Of a stretch of 64,000 nt of DNA, positions 8,623-18,151 are shown in pieces. The notes beneath the pieces are model-generated. The model was given only the letters and a program-made list of their open reading frames with translations, was not told where the DNA came from and ran no database searches. Numbering within the stretch: the stretch's first letter is position 1; each line of letters opens with the position of its first letter. Where the stretch lies: positions 102,085 through 166,084 of the forward strand of contig CALEQZ010000032.1 of the NCBI GenBank assembly GCA_937908115.1, given 5' to 3'. The position numbers were made by a program, and so were the translations under genes. The stretch comes from an uncultured Alcaligenaceae bacterium (GTDB lineage Bacteria > Pseudomonadota > Gammaproteobacteria > Burkholderiales > Burkholderiaceae_B).

Positions 8623-9387
8623 TCAGCGCCAGGCCTGCCGCAACGCCAGCATGGCTTGGCGGAACACGCCGAGGTCGCTGCCGACCGCCACGAAGCTCAT
8701 GCCCATGTCCAGATAGCGCCGCGCGTGCTCGGCCACGGGCGCAAGGATACCGACCGCCTTGCCGGCAGCCTGCCCGCGCGCGCAGAGGTGGGCAATGGCC
8801 TGCTGTACCTGTGGATGGCCGGGGTCGCCCAGGTGGCCCAGCGCCGCCGCCAGGTCCGACGGGCCGATGAACAGGCCGTCGACGCCATCGACCGCCGCGA
8901 TTTCGTCAACCGCGTCGATGCCGGCCTGATTCTCGATCTGCACGAGCACGCAGATGTTGTCATTGATCAGGCGAAAGTAATCCGGCACGGCGCCGTAGCG
9001 GTTGCTGCGGTGGGCCACCGATACGCCGCGCATGCCCTGCGGCGGGTAGCGCGTGGCAGCCACCGCGGCCCGTGCCTGCTCGGCTGATTCCACGAACGGG
9101 ATCAGCAGGTTGTAAAAGCCTAGGTCGAGCAGCCGCTTGATGAGCACGGGGTCGTTGCTGGCCGGGCGCACGACCGCCGCGCTTTCGCTGCCTTGCAAGG
9201 CATGCAGTTGGTGCAGGAAGCTGGCGATGTCGTTGGGCGCGTGTTCGCCGTCGACCAACAGCCAGTCGAACCCGGCCTGGCCGGCGATCTCGGCTGTGAT
9301 GGGGTTGGCCAGCGACAGCCAGCAGCCGATCTGGCGGCGACGGGCAAGGATGCTCTGCCGAAAGGCATTGGGCAGCGGTGAGTTCAT
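8623..9387 (-). CDS. HpcH/HpaI family aldolase (GarL-like)
   Basis: A 254-residue TIM-barrel class II aldolase of the HpcH/HpaI family, related to GarL (2-dehydro-3-deoxyglucarate aldolase), which cleaves 2-keto-3-deoxy sugar acids to pyruvate plus an aldehyde. Visible marks are DWLLVDGEHAPND (catalytic His about 49, in GEHA), VQIENQAGI with the metal-binding Glu, and GPSDLAAALGH with the metal-binding Asp. The length matches GarL. It is the last gene of a tight run after GntR, dehydratase and Bug genes (21 bases after the Bug stop), so it probably cleaves the product of the dehydratase. Confidence 0.87.
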   Translation of the reverse strand: MNSPLPNAFRQSILARRRQIGCWLSLANPITAEIAGQAGFDWLLVDGEHAPNDIASFLHQLHALQGSESAAVVRPASNDPVLIKRLLDLGFYNLLIPFVESAEQARAAVAATRYPPQGMRGVSVAHRSNRYGAVPDYFRLINDNICVLVQIENQAGIDAVDEIAAVDGVDGLFIGPSDLAAALGHLGDPGHPQVQQAIAHLCARGQAAGKAVGILAPVAEHARRYLDMGMSFVAVGSDLGVFRQAMLALRQAWR

Positions 9388-9408
9388 GAAAGCAAGGCTC
9401 CTGTCTTC

Positions 9409-10392
9409 TTAGTCCACGCGCGCGCCAGATGCCTTGGCGGCCTTGGCCCACCTGGCGATCTCGTCCTGGACGAAGCGCGCGAAATCGTCCGGGCTGCCGT
9501 TGGCGACCACGAAGCCGACTGACTCCAGCCGCTGGCGCAAGGCGGCGTCCTGCAAGGCTTTGTTCGTCGCCTCGTTCAGGACACGCACCACCTCGTCGGG
9601 CGTGCCGGCCGGAGCCGAGACACCGAACCACGACTGGGCCGCGAAGCCCGGAAATCCCGATTCCGCGATGGTGGGCACGTCAGGATAGGCCGGGTTGCGC
9701 TGCGGGCTGGTCACCGCCAAGGCGCGCAGCTTGCCGGCCCGCACGTGCGGCAGGACGTTATCCTGGTTCAGGAACAGGACATCGACGCGACCGGCGATGG
9801 TGTCGGTGATCGCCGCCGCCCCGCCCTTGTACGGGACGTGCACCATGTCCAGCTTGGCTGCCTGCTTGAGCATTTCTGCCGACAGGTGGCCCGACGAACC
9901 GTTGCCCGAGCTGGCGTGCGTGTGCTTGCCCGGCTCCTTGCGCACGAGCTCAAGGAATTCGACGAAGCGCTTGACCGGCAGATTGGGGCTAGCCACCAGC
10001 ACGTTCGGGCCCGTGGCGATCAGGGCGACGTGGCGGAAGTCCTTGTCCTGGTAGGGCATCTCCTGGTAGATGGCGTAATTGATGGCATTGGACCCTACGC
10101 CGGACAGCAGCAGGGTATGGCCGTCAGGCTTGGCCTTGGCGACCTGGTCCGAACCGATGTTGCCGTTTGCCCCGCCCTTGTTCTCGACGATGACGTTCTG
10201 GCCGAGCAGCTTGGCGAGCTCCGCCGCCACGAGCCTACCCACGGCATCCGTGCTGCCACCGGGCGGAAACGGCACGACCAGCGTGATCGGACGCGTGGGC
10301 CAGCCCTGGGCGGCCGCTGCCGGCAGCGCCGCCAGCATGCACGCGCCCAGCATTGCGGCGCGCGCCAGCGAAAGCATCGCGGATTTGCACAT
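9409..10392 (-). CDS. Bug/TctC-family periplasmic solute receptor
   Basis: A 327-residue Bug receptor with a signal peptide (hydrophobic stretch ending AAAQG, about residue 30), WPTRPITLVVPFPPGG, VENKGGANG and KPDGHTLLLSG. GGAGGAGA stands before the ATG. It lies between a sugar-acid dehydratase (38 bases) and an HpcH-type aldolase (21 bases) in one operon, so a sugar acid is the most likely ligand. No membrane subunits are adjacent. Confidence 0.92.
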   Translation of the reverse strand: MCKSAMLSLARAAMLGACMLAALPAAAAQGWPTRPITLVVPFPPGGSTDAVGRLVAAELAKLLGQNVIVENKGGANGNIGSDQVAKAKPDGHTLLLSGVGSNAINYAIYQEMPYQDKDFRHVALIATGPNVLVASPNLPVKRFVEFLELVRKEPGKHTHASSGNGSSGHLSAEMLKQAAKLDMVHVPYKGGAAAITDTIAGRVDVLFLNQDNVLPHVRAGKLRALAVTSPQRNPAYPDVPTIAESGFPGFAAQSWFGVSAPAGTPDEVVRVLNEATNKALQDAALRQRLESVGFVVANGSPDDFARFVQDEIARWAKAAKASGARVD

Positions 10393-10430
10393 GATGGTCT
10401 CCTCCTTTGGTTTTCCGGCCAGGTCCAGGC

Positions 10431-12170
10431 CTAGTGGATCTCCGGCTCGGCCTGGCCACCCTGCGGCCCGGTTTGCAGGAAATCGAAATCACAGCCGGTG
10501 TTGGCCTGCCCGATGTGCTTCAGATAAAGCGCGCCATAGCCGCGGGTAAAGCGCGGCGCCGGCGGCGTCCAGGCGGCACGCCGGCGGGCAAGCTCGTCAT
10601 CGTCGACCAGCAGCTGCAGGCGCCTGGCCGGCACGTCCAGGCTGATTAGATCGCCGTCGCGCACCAGCGCCAGCGGTCCGCCCACCCAGGACTCGGGCGC
10701 TACGTGCAGCACGCAGGCACCATAGCTCGTGCCGCTCATGCGCGCATCAGAGATGCGCACCATGTCGCGCACGCCCTGCTTGAGCAGCTTTTTCGGTATC
10801 GGCAGCTGGCCCCATTCGGGCATGCCCGGCGCTCCCTGCGGGCCGGCGTTCTGCAGCACGATGACGCTGTCGGCATCGATGTCCAGGTCGGGATCGTCGA
10901 TACGCTCGGCCATGTCGTTGTAGTCGCGGAATACCACCGCCCGGCCCGTGTGTATCTGCAGCCGCGCCTCCATCGCGGGCGGCTTGATCACGGCGCCGTC
11001 CGGCGCCAGGTTGCCGCGCAGCACCGCCAGGCCGTCGCACGCGACCAAGGCCCGGTCGCGGCTGCGGATGACGTCGTCGTTGAAGACACGCGCGCCGGCG
11101 ATGTTCTCGCCCAGCGTGCGTCCGTCCACCGTCGGCCGGCTGCCGTCGATCAGGTCACCAAGCTGCGCCAGCAGCGCGCGCAACCCGCCCGCGTAGTAGA
11201 AGTCTTCCATCAAGTACTTGCCCGCGGGCCGGATGTTGGCAAGCACCGGCGTGGTGCGCGCCAGTTCGTCGAAGCGGTCAAGCGTCAGCGGGAAACCGGC
11301 CCGGCGCGCCATCGCGATCAGGTGGACCACGGCGTTGGTCGATCCCGACAGCGCCAGCACCGTGCGCACCGCGTTATCGAACGATGCGGGCGAAAGCAGG
11401 TCGGACGGCTTGAGGTCTTCCCAAACCATGTCGACGATGCGCTTGCCCGACAACGTCGCCATCTGGGCGTGGCGCGAATCGGCCGCCGGGATGGACGAGG
11501 CCCCGGACAGGCACAGCCCCAGCGCTTCGACGGCTGCGGTCATGGTCGATGCCGTGCCCATGGTCATGCAGTGGCCGGGAGAGCGTGCGATGCCGTCTTC
11601 TATCCCCTGCCAATCCGCTTCGGTGATGTTGCCCGCGCGCAGCTCGGCCCAATACTTCCACGTGTCGGAGCCTGAGCCCAGTGTCACGCCATTCCAATTG
11701 CCGCGCAGCATGGGCCCGGCCGGCACGAAGATCGTCGGCAGGTCCATGGATAGCGCGCCCATGATCAGCGCGGGCGTAGTCTTGTCGCACCCTCCCATCA
11801 GTACGCAGCCGTCGGCTGGATAAGAACGCAGCAGCTCTTCGGTCTCCATCGCCAACAGGTTGCGATAGAGCATGGTGGTGGGCTTCTGGAATGGCTCGGA
11901 CAGGCTCATGGCGGGCATTTCGACCGGAAAGCCGCCGGCCTGCCAGATCCCGCGCTTGACCTCCTCGACCCGCTGCTTGAAGTGGCTGTGGCAGGGATTG
12001 ATGTCGCTCCAAGTGTTGATAATGGCGATCACCGGCTTGCCGGCGTAGTCCGACCGGTGATAGCCCATCTGCGCGGTGCGGGAGCGGTGGCCGAAGGAAC
12101 GCAAATCCTTGACGCCGTACCAGCGGTGGCTACGCAGTTGCTCCGGGGTCTTGCGGGGTTTCTGGCTCAT
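10431..12170 (-). CDS. IlvD/Edd family sugar-acid dehydratase (L-arabinonate dehydratase-like)
   Basis: A 579-residue Fe-S dehydratase of the IlvD/Edd family. Its opening HRWYGVKDLRSFGHRSRTAQMG and its length match the L-arabinonate/D-xylonate/galactonate dehydratase branch rather than IlvD or Edd. The likely cluster-binding cysteines lie in NPCHSHF (about 60), GGCDKT (about 128) and SPGHCMTMGTAS (about 200). The reaction would turn an aldonate into a 2-keto-3-deoxy aldonate. It is in an operon with GntR (41 bases upstream), a Bug receptor and an HpcH/GarL-type aldolase, and a DHDPS-family lyase further upstream, together a plausible non-phosphorylative sugar-acid route. The exact substrate is inference. 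Confidence 0.88.
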   Translation of the reverse strand: MSQKPRKTPEQLRSHRWYGVKDLRSFGHRSRTAQMGYHRSDYAGKPVIAIINTWSDINPCHSHFKQRVEEVKRGIWQAGGFPVEMPAMSLSEPFQKPTTMLYRNLLAMETEELLRSYPADGCVLMGGCDKTTPALIMGALSMDLPTIFVPAGPMLRGNWNGVTLGSGSDTWKYWAELRAGNITEADWQGIEDGIARSPGHCMTMGTASTMTAAVEALGLCLSGASSIPAADSRHAQMATLSGKRIVDMVWEDLKPSDLLSPASFDNAVRTVLALSGSTNAVVHLIAMARRAGFPLTLDRFDELARTTPVLANIRPAGKYLMEDFYYAGGLRALLAQLGDLIDGSRPTVDGRTLGENIAGARVFNDDVIRSRDRALVACDGLAVLRGNLAPDGAVIKPPAMEARLQIHTGRAVVFRDYNDMAERIDDPDLDIDADSVIVLQNAGPQGAPGMPEWGQLPIPKKLLKQGVRDMVRISDARMSGTSYGACVLHVAPESWVGGPLALVRDGDLISLDVPARRLQLLVDDDELARRRAAWTPPAPRFTRGYGALYLKHIGQANTGCDFDFLQTGPQGGQAEPEIH

Positions 12171-12211
12171 GGACGTGGTTGGCGGTTGGACGAAAAACTT
12201 CGGGTCGGGCG

Positions 12212-12988
12212 CTAGTCGTGTTCCCTGTCGACCAGGCGATGGCGCGCCCGCCCCAGGTGGAACTGCATGGCCACCCGGGCGCGCTCGCCATCCTGCTCCT
12301 GCAAGGCATCCAGGATGGCGGCGTGCTCGTCGACCACGCGCTGGGCGCGCTGGCGCGAGCCGGTACGCGTCAGGCTCAGCGTCAGGCGCATGAAGCCGGC
12401 GATGGACTCGTGGATGGCCTCGAGCACCTGAAGGTAAAAATCGTTGCCGGTGGCCTCGGCAATGGCCTTGTGAAAGGCCAGGTCGGCTTGCGCGGACATG
12501 CGGCCCTGCTCGATGTCGCTGACGAACGCGCGGTGCGCATCGCGGATGCGGCGCATCTGCGCGTCGGTGCGACGCTGCGCGGCCAGGCGCGCGGCATCGC
12601 CTTCGAGCGCGATGCGCACTTCCTGGCAGCGCAGGTAGGCGCCGACGTTGTGTACGTCATCCAGGTTGCGCAGGCGGGGTGCGGGCTGATGGCTGACGAA
12701 GGTGCCCAGGCCCTGGTGCGCGGTGACCAGCCCGTCGGCGCGCAGGCGCAGCAGCGCCTCGCGCACCACCGGCCGCGACACGCCAAACTGCCTGCAGATT
12801 TCGTTTTCGGAAGGCAGCTTGTCGCCCACGTTGAGCTGGCCCGAGGCGATCCGGTCGAAGATCTGGCCGTAGAGCTGGTCGCTTAGGCGCATGCGCTGGC
12901 CGCGCTCGAGTTGCAGCGATACGGGCGGCGCGGCAACGTCACCGCGATCCGGGTCGTCGATGGTCGGCGGGGCTTTCCTGGTGGGCAC
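12212..12988 (-). CDS. GntR/FadR-subfamily (FCD) transcriptional regulator
   Basis: A 258-residue regulator: an N-terminal winged helix (about 35-100) with SDQLYGQIFDRIASG, KLPSENEICRQFGVSRPVVREAL and GLGTFVSH, then an alpha-helical FCD ligand domain (about 115-245) with the metal-ligand-type DLAFHKAIAEATGN and, near the end, DEHAAILDAL. The start is GTG at 12988 with a CGGAG site upstream. Its position inside the sugar-acid operon suggests that it controls that operon in response to a pathway sugar acid. The twin ACAAGTATAC repeats at 14069-14095 are the best candidate operator. Confidence 0.9.
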   Translation of the reverse strand: MPTRKAPPTIDDPDRGDVAAPPVSLQLERGQRMRLSDQLYGQIFDRIASGQLNVGDKLPSENEICRQFGVSRPVVREALLRLRADGLVTAHQGLGTFVSHQPAPRLRNLDDVHNVGAYLRCQEVRIALEGDAARLAAQRRTDAQMRRIRDAHRAFVSDIEQGRMSAQADLAFHKAIAEATGNDFYLQVLEAIHESIAGFMRLTLSLTRTGSRQRAQRVVDEHAAILDALQEQDGERARVAMQFHLGRARHRLVDREHD

Positions 12989-13074
12989 GTCCGGCTCCGT
13001 CTGTGGCAGGCCGTCAGTTTGCCATGCCGGCGGCTAGCCCGTATCGCGCTCGCGCCGGCTGGCGGGATTGCTGG

Positions 13075-14010
13075 CTAGGCAGGCTCGGCGACGAGCCGTT
13101 CGTCCCAAGCCCGCAGCTCCCGGGCAGCCGGGCCGACGCGTTCACGCTCGGATGGCGACAACCCCGACAGCATGGGCAGCATGGGCCCGGTGTCGGCGAT
13201 GCCGGCCAGCGCCACCGCATCGTGCAGGACGCGAATCGGGCTGATCGCGTCACGGCAGTCCTCCAAGGGAAGGTAGCGGCTGCGCACCTGCTCTGCCTGT
13301 TCGAATTCGCCACGCGCCAGCAACGCCAGCAGCCGCATCGAGCCGCGCGGCGCCACGCACACCGAACCGGACGTGAAGCTGCGCAAGCCAAATTGGCGGA
13401 AGTGAACGATGGCCGGGCGTTCGCCGATGCCGCTGACGACGCGGCCGGCGTCGACTTCGGCCAGGATGGCGCGCAGGTAGGGATCGTCGGCCGGGTCCTC
13501 GCGCACCACGGCGTACTTGACCGCAACGATGCGCCCTTCGTCGATGAGCCTTGCCAGCGTGGTGGGAGCGATGTAGCCGGACGATTTCACGTAAAGCACC
13601 GCCGGTCGACCGAACGCATCGGTGAACCGCCGTACCGCCTCGGCCAGGCCCTCGTCTGTGAAGGGAAACGACATGGGCAGCAGCATGGCCGTGGGAAACG
13701 CGCGCGATTTCAGGATTTGCGCCTGATCCATCATCTTGCCGTAATCCGGTCCCACCGACGGCAGCAGCCACGTATCCGCCCCCACCGACTCGGCAAGGAA
13801 GTCGACCAGGCGGGCGTATTCGCCCACCGGCACGTGATAGAAGTTGGCATTGCCGCCGTACATCACGCTGCGCACGCCGCCTTGCTCGAGGTGTCGCAGC
13901 AGCGCCCGGTTGGCCTCTTCATTCAGCGACAAGTCGGCGTGGCGCGCCAAGGGCGGCACGGCAATCACGGAACGCTGCAGGTCGGCGGGACCGACCGGGG
14001 TCATTTTCAT
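13075..14010 (-). CDS. DHDPS/N-acetylneuraminate lyase family aldolase or dehydratase
   Basis: A 311-residue class I lyase of the DapA superfamily. The Schiff-base lysine is seen in AVKYAV (about residue 167) and the catalytic tyrosine in VLYVKSSGY (about 139). The N-terminus is divergent from DapA and the YGGNANFYH stretch replaces the usual G.tGE motif, so it is not lysine-biosynthetic DapA. Relatives include KdgD and L-2-keto-3-deoxyarabonate dehydratase, which fit the neighbouring dehydratase and aldolase genes. It is the first gene of the leftward operon, 86 bases ahead of the GntR gene. An alternative start is Met3. The substrate assignment is inferred from context. Confidence 0.8.
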   Translation of the reverse strand: MKMTPVGPADLQRSVIAVPPLARHADLSLNEEANRALLRHLEQGGVRSVMYGGNANFYHVPVGEYARLVDFLAESVGADTWLLPSVGPDYGKMMDQAQILKSRAFPTAMLLPMSFPFTDEGLAEAVRRFTDAFGRPAVLYVKSSGYIAPTTLARLIDEGRIVAVKYAVVREDPADDPYLRAILAEVDAGRVVSGIGERPAIVHFRQFGLRSFTSGSVCVAPRGSMRLLALLARGEFEQAEQVRSRYLPLEDCRDAISPIRVLHDAVALAGIADTGPMLPMLSGLSPSERERVGPAARELRAWDERLVAEPA

Positions 14011-14068
14011 GGCGGCAATCTCCTGGGCGTGGGCGATAAGGCCTGCTAAAGGTCAGACAAGTGCGCCA

Positions 14069-14095
14069 ACAAGTATACTTGGTTGACAAGTATAC
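14069..14095. promoter_or_regulatory. Candidate operator: repeated ACAAGTATAC
   Basis: ACAAGTATAC occurs at 14069-14078 and again at 14086-14095, 17 bases apart in register. The first copy is part of a perfect 12 bp palindrome, CAAGTATACTTG (14070-14081). The sites straddle the -35 element of the rightward promoter and cover possible leftward promoter elements. This suits a dimeric regulator such as the GntR/FCD protein encoded in the leftward operon. Confidence 0.6.
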
Positions 14096-14111
14096 GGTCT
14101 ATACCTATATT
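14083..14111 (+). promoter_or_regulatory. Near-consensus sigma70 promoter
   Basis: TTGACA (14083-14088, perfect -35) and TATATT (14106-14111, five of six) are 17 bases apart. It points rightward into the Bug remnant and the intact Bug gene at 14403. The surrounding 14070-14120 is markedly AT-rich against its GC-rich neighbours. Confidence 0.75.
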
Positions 14112-14126
14112 TGTTTTACAAGATGA

Positions 14127-14330
14127 GGACTGGCGATCCGGGGCGCTGCCGCGCACAAGATCCAACGCGACGTCGCCAACGCCTTGCGAGACCCGACGGT
14201 GCAGGAACGCTTTGCGATTCTCGGCGCGCAACCCCGGTCGATGGCGCCTGAGGAATTCCGCCGGTTCATCGCCGACGAATCCGCCAAGTGGGCCAAGACC
14301 GCGCAGCAGTCCGGGGCGCGCGCCGACTAG
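14127..14330 (+). pseudogene. C-terminal remnant of a Bug receptor gene
   Basis: The frame 14127-14330 encodes about 67 residues whose last 60 match the C-terminus of Bug receptors: IQRDVANALRDPTVQERF, then LGAQP, then EEFRRFIADESAKWAK and a stop at 14328-14330. It has no start codon, and a stop (TGA, 14124) precedes it. The first about 260 residues, including signal peptide and ligand-binding domain, are absent. It lies directly between a strong promoter and the intact Bug gene at 14403, so a deletion appears to have removed an upstream Bug paralogue, leaving its tail. Confidence 0.85.
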
Positions 14331-14402
14331 GCCACGCCATGCAGCGCGCCGGCATGCGCGGTCGGCGGCGCGTTCCAACAACCATGCGCACGAGGAGACA
14401 CC

Positions 14403-15374
14403 ATGACCAAACCGATCATTGCCTTCGCCATCGCCTGCCTTACCCTGGCATGCGCCCAAGCCGCGGGCGCGGCCGGATACCCTGACAAGCCGGTCACCAT
14501 CATCGTGCCGTTCGTGCCTGGCGGGTCTTCGGACATTACGGCGCGCTCGGTCGCGCCCGGCCTGACCAAGCGCCTGGGGGTGAGCTTCGTCGTCGAAAAC
14601 AAGCCTGGCGCCAACGGCGCCATCGCCGCCCAGGAACTGAAGCGCACCGACCCTGACGGGTACACGATCATGGTTGGATCCATTGGCACGTTCGCGATCA
14701 ATGAGGCGCTGTATCGCAAGCTTGCCTACACCCCGACCAAGGATTTCGCCTACCTGACGCAGGCCGTGCGCAATCCCAACGTACTGGTGGCCGCGCCCAA
14801 CTTCCCTGCCTCGTCGGTGAAGGAGTTGGTCGCCTACGCTAAGCAGCACCCAGGCAAAGTGTCCTTCGCCTCGTCCGGAACGGGATCGTCGGACCATCTG
14901 TCGGCGGTGCTATTTCGCCAGAAGGCAGGCATCGAAGGGGTGGACGTGCCTTACCGGGGCGGCGGCGCGGCAATCGCCGACCTGCTCGGCGGCCAGGTCA
15001 ACGTGTCGTTCCAGAACCTGGGCGCGGTGCTCACACACATCAAGGCAGGCAAGCTCAAGGCCTTGGCCACGACGGGTGAAGCGCGCACGCCAGACCTGCC
15101 CGACGTACCCACCATGGCCGAGACCGGCGTGGACGGCGTGGTCGTTTATTCGTGGCAGGGCTTTGCCGCGCCGCGCGGCACGCCGCCCGAGATCGTGGCC
15201 AAGCTGTCGCAGGCGCTGCGCGATACGCTGCGCGACCCGGACGTGCAAAGGAACCTCAACGGCCTGGGCTTCGAGGTCGTCGCCAGTGATCCGCAAGCAT
15301 TCACACGCTTTCAGCAAGAGGAAGTGCGGCGCTGGAAGGACGTGATCGACAAGGCAGGCATCGAACTGGAATGA
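14403..15374 (+). CDS. Bug/TctC-family periplasmic solute receptor
   Basis: A 323-residue Bug receptor with signal peptide (cleavage near AGAAG, about residue 23), YPDKPVTIIVPFVPGG, VENKPGANG and DPDGYTIMVG. The leader CGAGGAGACACC before the ATG is identical to that of the Bug gene at 1641. It follows the Bug remnant and the promoter at 14083-14111, and precedes a hydroxyacid dehydrogenase gene by 63 bases. It probably serves the same sugar-acid or hydroxy-acid pathway as the divergent operon. Confidence 0.92.
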   Translation: MTKPIIAFAIACLTLACAQAAGAAGYPDKPVTIIVPFVPGGSSDITARSVAPGLTKRLGVSFVVENKPGANGAIAAQELKRTDPDGYTIMVGSIGTFAINEALYRKLAYTPTKDFAYLTQAVRNPNVLVAAPNFPASSVKELVAYAKQHPGKVSFASSGTGSSDHLSAVLFRQKAGIEGVDVPYRGGGAAIADLLGGQVNVSFQNLGAVLTHIKAGKLKALATTGEARTPDLPDVPTMAETGVDGVVVYSWQGFAAPRGTPPEIVAKLSQALRDTLRDPDVQRNLNGLGFEVVASDPQAFTRFQQEEVRRWKDVIDKAGIELE

Positions 15375-15437
15375 GTTCAAGCGCCGGGACAGTTCGGGTA
15401 AAGTAGACCGCCCTATCCACCACTACCCGCGCATGTC

Positions 15438-16394
15438 ATGACCACCAAGCACCGAGTCATCCAGATGGGCCCGATCGCAGGGGCGCCCAATGCGGACGAG
15501 CGGCTCAAGGCCAAGTACGACGTATTCGAACTGTGGAAGCAGCCTGATCCTGCGGCGGCCCTGGCTGCCCACGGCAAAGGCGTGCGTGCCGTCGTCACCA
15601 CCGCCAGCAAGGGATGCCCGGCGCAGGTGATCGAGGCGCTGCCTGACCTGCAGGCCATCTGCAGCTGGGGCGTGGGCTATGACACCATAGACGTCGACGC
15701 CGCCGCGCGGCGGGGCGTGCAAGTCAGCAATACGCCGGACGTGCTGACCGACTGCGTAGCCGACCTGGCTTGGGCCCTGATGCTGGCCTGCGCGCGCCGC
15801 GTCGGCCAGGGCGAGCGCTTCGTACGTGGCGGGCAATGGGGCGTGGCGCCCGGCAATATTCCGCTGGGCATTCGCGTCAGCGGCAAGAAGCTCGGCATCC
15901 TGGGCATGGGCCGCATCGGCGCGGCCATTGCCGAGCGCGGCAAGGGCTTCGGGATGCAGGTGCGCTACCACAACCGGCGCCGGCGCGAAGACAGCCCCTA
16001 CGAGTACGCTGCGACTCCGACCGAGCTGGCCCAGTGGGCCGACTTTCTCGTGGTCGCCACGGTGGGCGGCGCCGGCACGCGCCACCTGGTGTCGCGCGAA
16101 GTCCTGGACGCGTTGGGCCCCAGGGGCATCATCGTCAACATCGCGCGCGGATCGGTCATCGACGAACAGGCCATGGTGCAGGCGCTGGCCGACGGCCGGC
16201 TCGGCGGTGCCGGGCTGGACGTATTCGAGCGCGAACCCACCGTGCCCGAACCGCTCAAGTCCATGGACAACGTCGTGCTGCTGCCCCACATCGGCAGCGC
16301 ATCGGAAGAAACGCGCCAGGCGATGACCGACCTGATGTTCGACAACCTGGCCGACTTCTTCGCCACCGGCAAGGTGCGTACGCCGGTGCAATAG
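15438..16394 (+). CDS. NAD(P)-dependent D-2-hydroxyacid dehydrogenase
   Basis: A 318-residue enzyme of the D-isomer 2-hydroxyacid dehydrogenase family (glyoxylate/hydroxypyruvate/2-ketogluconate reductase type). The nucleotide-binding motif is GILGMGRIG (about 153-161). The catalytic set is Arg in NIARGSVID (about 237), Glu in DVFEREP (about 266) and His in LPHIGSA (about 284). Reading with the neighbouring Bug receptor and the divergent dehydratase/aldolase operon, it could reduce glyoxylate, hydroxypyruvate or tartronate semialdehyde released by aldol cleavage; this is inference. Confidence 0.88.
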   Translation: MTTKHRVIQMGPIAGAPNADERLKAKYDVFELWKQPDPAAALAAHGKGVRAVVTTASKGCPAQVIEALPDLQAICSWGVGYDTIDVDAAARRGVQVSNTPDVLTDCVADLAWALMLACARRVGQGERFVRGGQWGVAPGNIPLGIRVSGKKLGILGMGRIGAAIAERGKGFGMQVRYHNRRRREDSPYEYAATPTELAQWADFLVVATVGGAGTRHLVSREVLDALGPRGIIVNIARGSVIDEQAMVQALADGRLGGAGLDVFEREPTVPEPLKSMDNVVLLPHIGSASEETRQAMTDLMFDNLADFFATGKVRTPVQ

Positions 16395-16522
16395 GCCAGG
16401 CGACGACCTTGCCCACGGCACTGTGGCAGGCCGCCTTGCCACAGCGCCAACGCGCGGCGCCACCACCGGCATGCCCGCACCGCGGCCATCGTATCGGGCG
16501 GTTTACGCTGCCGCCCGCCTGC

Positions 16523-16816
16523 TCAGTCGATTTCCCGCTCGCTCGTGCGCAGGCGGTTTTCCCGGGCGAAATCCACCGCGAATTTCCACGCCAGGGGCTC
16601 CAGGCCGCGCAGCCGCTCGTCGACGACCACGCAACGCATCCCGTCGATGACGGTGGGCAAGGCGTAGGGGGAATAGGTAAGGTGGCTGCCGGCCGAACCA
16701 GCTGGCCGGTACGGCGCCAAGACCCCGGCCAGGCGCTCGGCCCAGTCGCTGGGGCGAAATCGCGTGCCGTCCTCGGTGACGCCGTAAATGATGAATTGCC
16801 GGATCTTTTCCGTCAT
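16523..16816 (-). CDS. DUF3579 domain protein
   Basis: A 97-residue cytoplasmic protein of the DUF3579 family, restricted largely to betaproteobacteria. Features include FIIYGVTEDGTRFRPSDWAERL near the start and a conserved C-terminal WKFAVDFARENRL. No catalytic motif is evident and the function is unknown. It is divergent from argD; their starts are 139 bases apart, so both promoters lie between them. Confidence 0.82.
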   Translation of the reverse strand: MTEKIRQFIIYGVTEDGTRFRPSDWAERLAGVLAPYRPAGSAGSHLTYSPYALPTVIDGMRCVVVDERLRGLEPLAWKFAVDFARENRLRTSEREID

Positions 16817-16955
16817 GAACCACCTGCCGGGGCACGCGCACGACCAGGTGCGGCGTCACGTTACCCGTGCCCCGGATTGTATATGATTGATCCTTTCCCC
16901 GCCGTGCGCCCGGGGCCCGCGCCCCGGACGCGCCCATTCATTTCATGGAGCCCGC

Positions 16956-18134
<1,179 letters not shown>

Positions 18135-18151
18135 AAACCCATACAACAACC

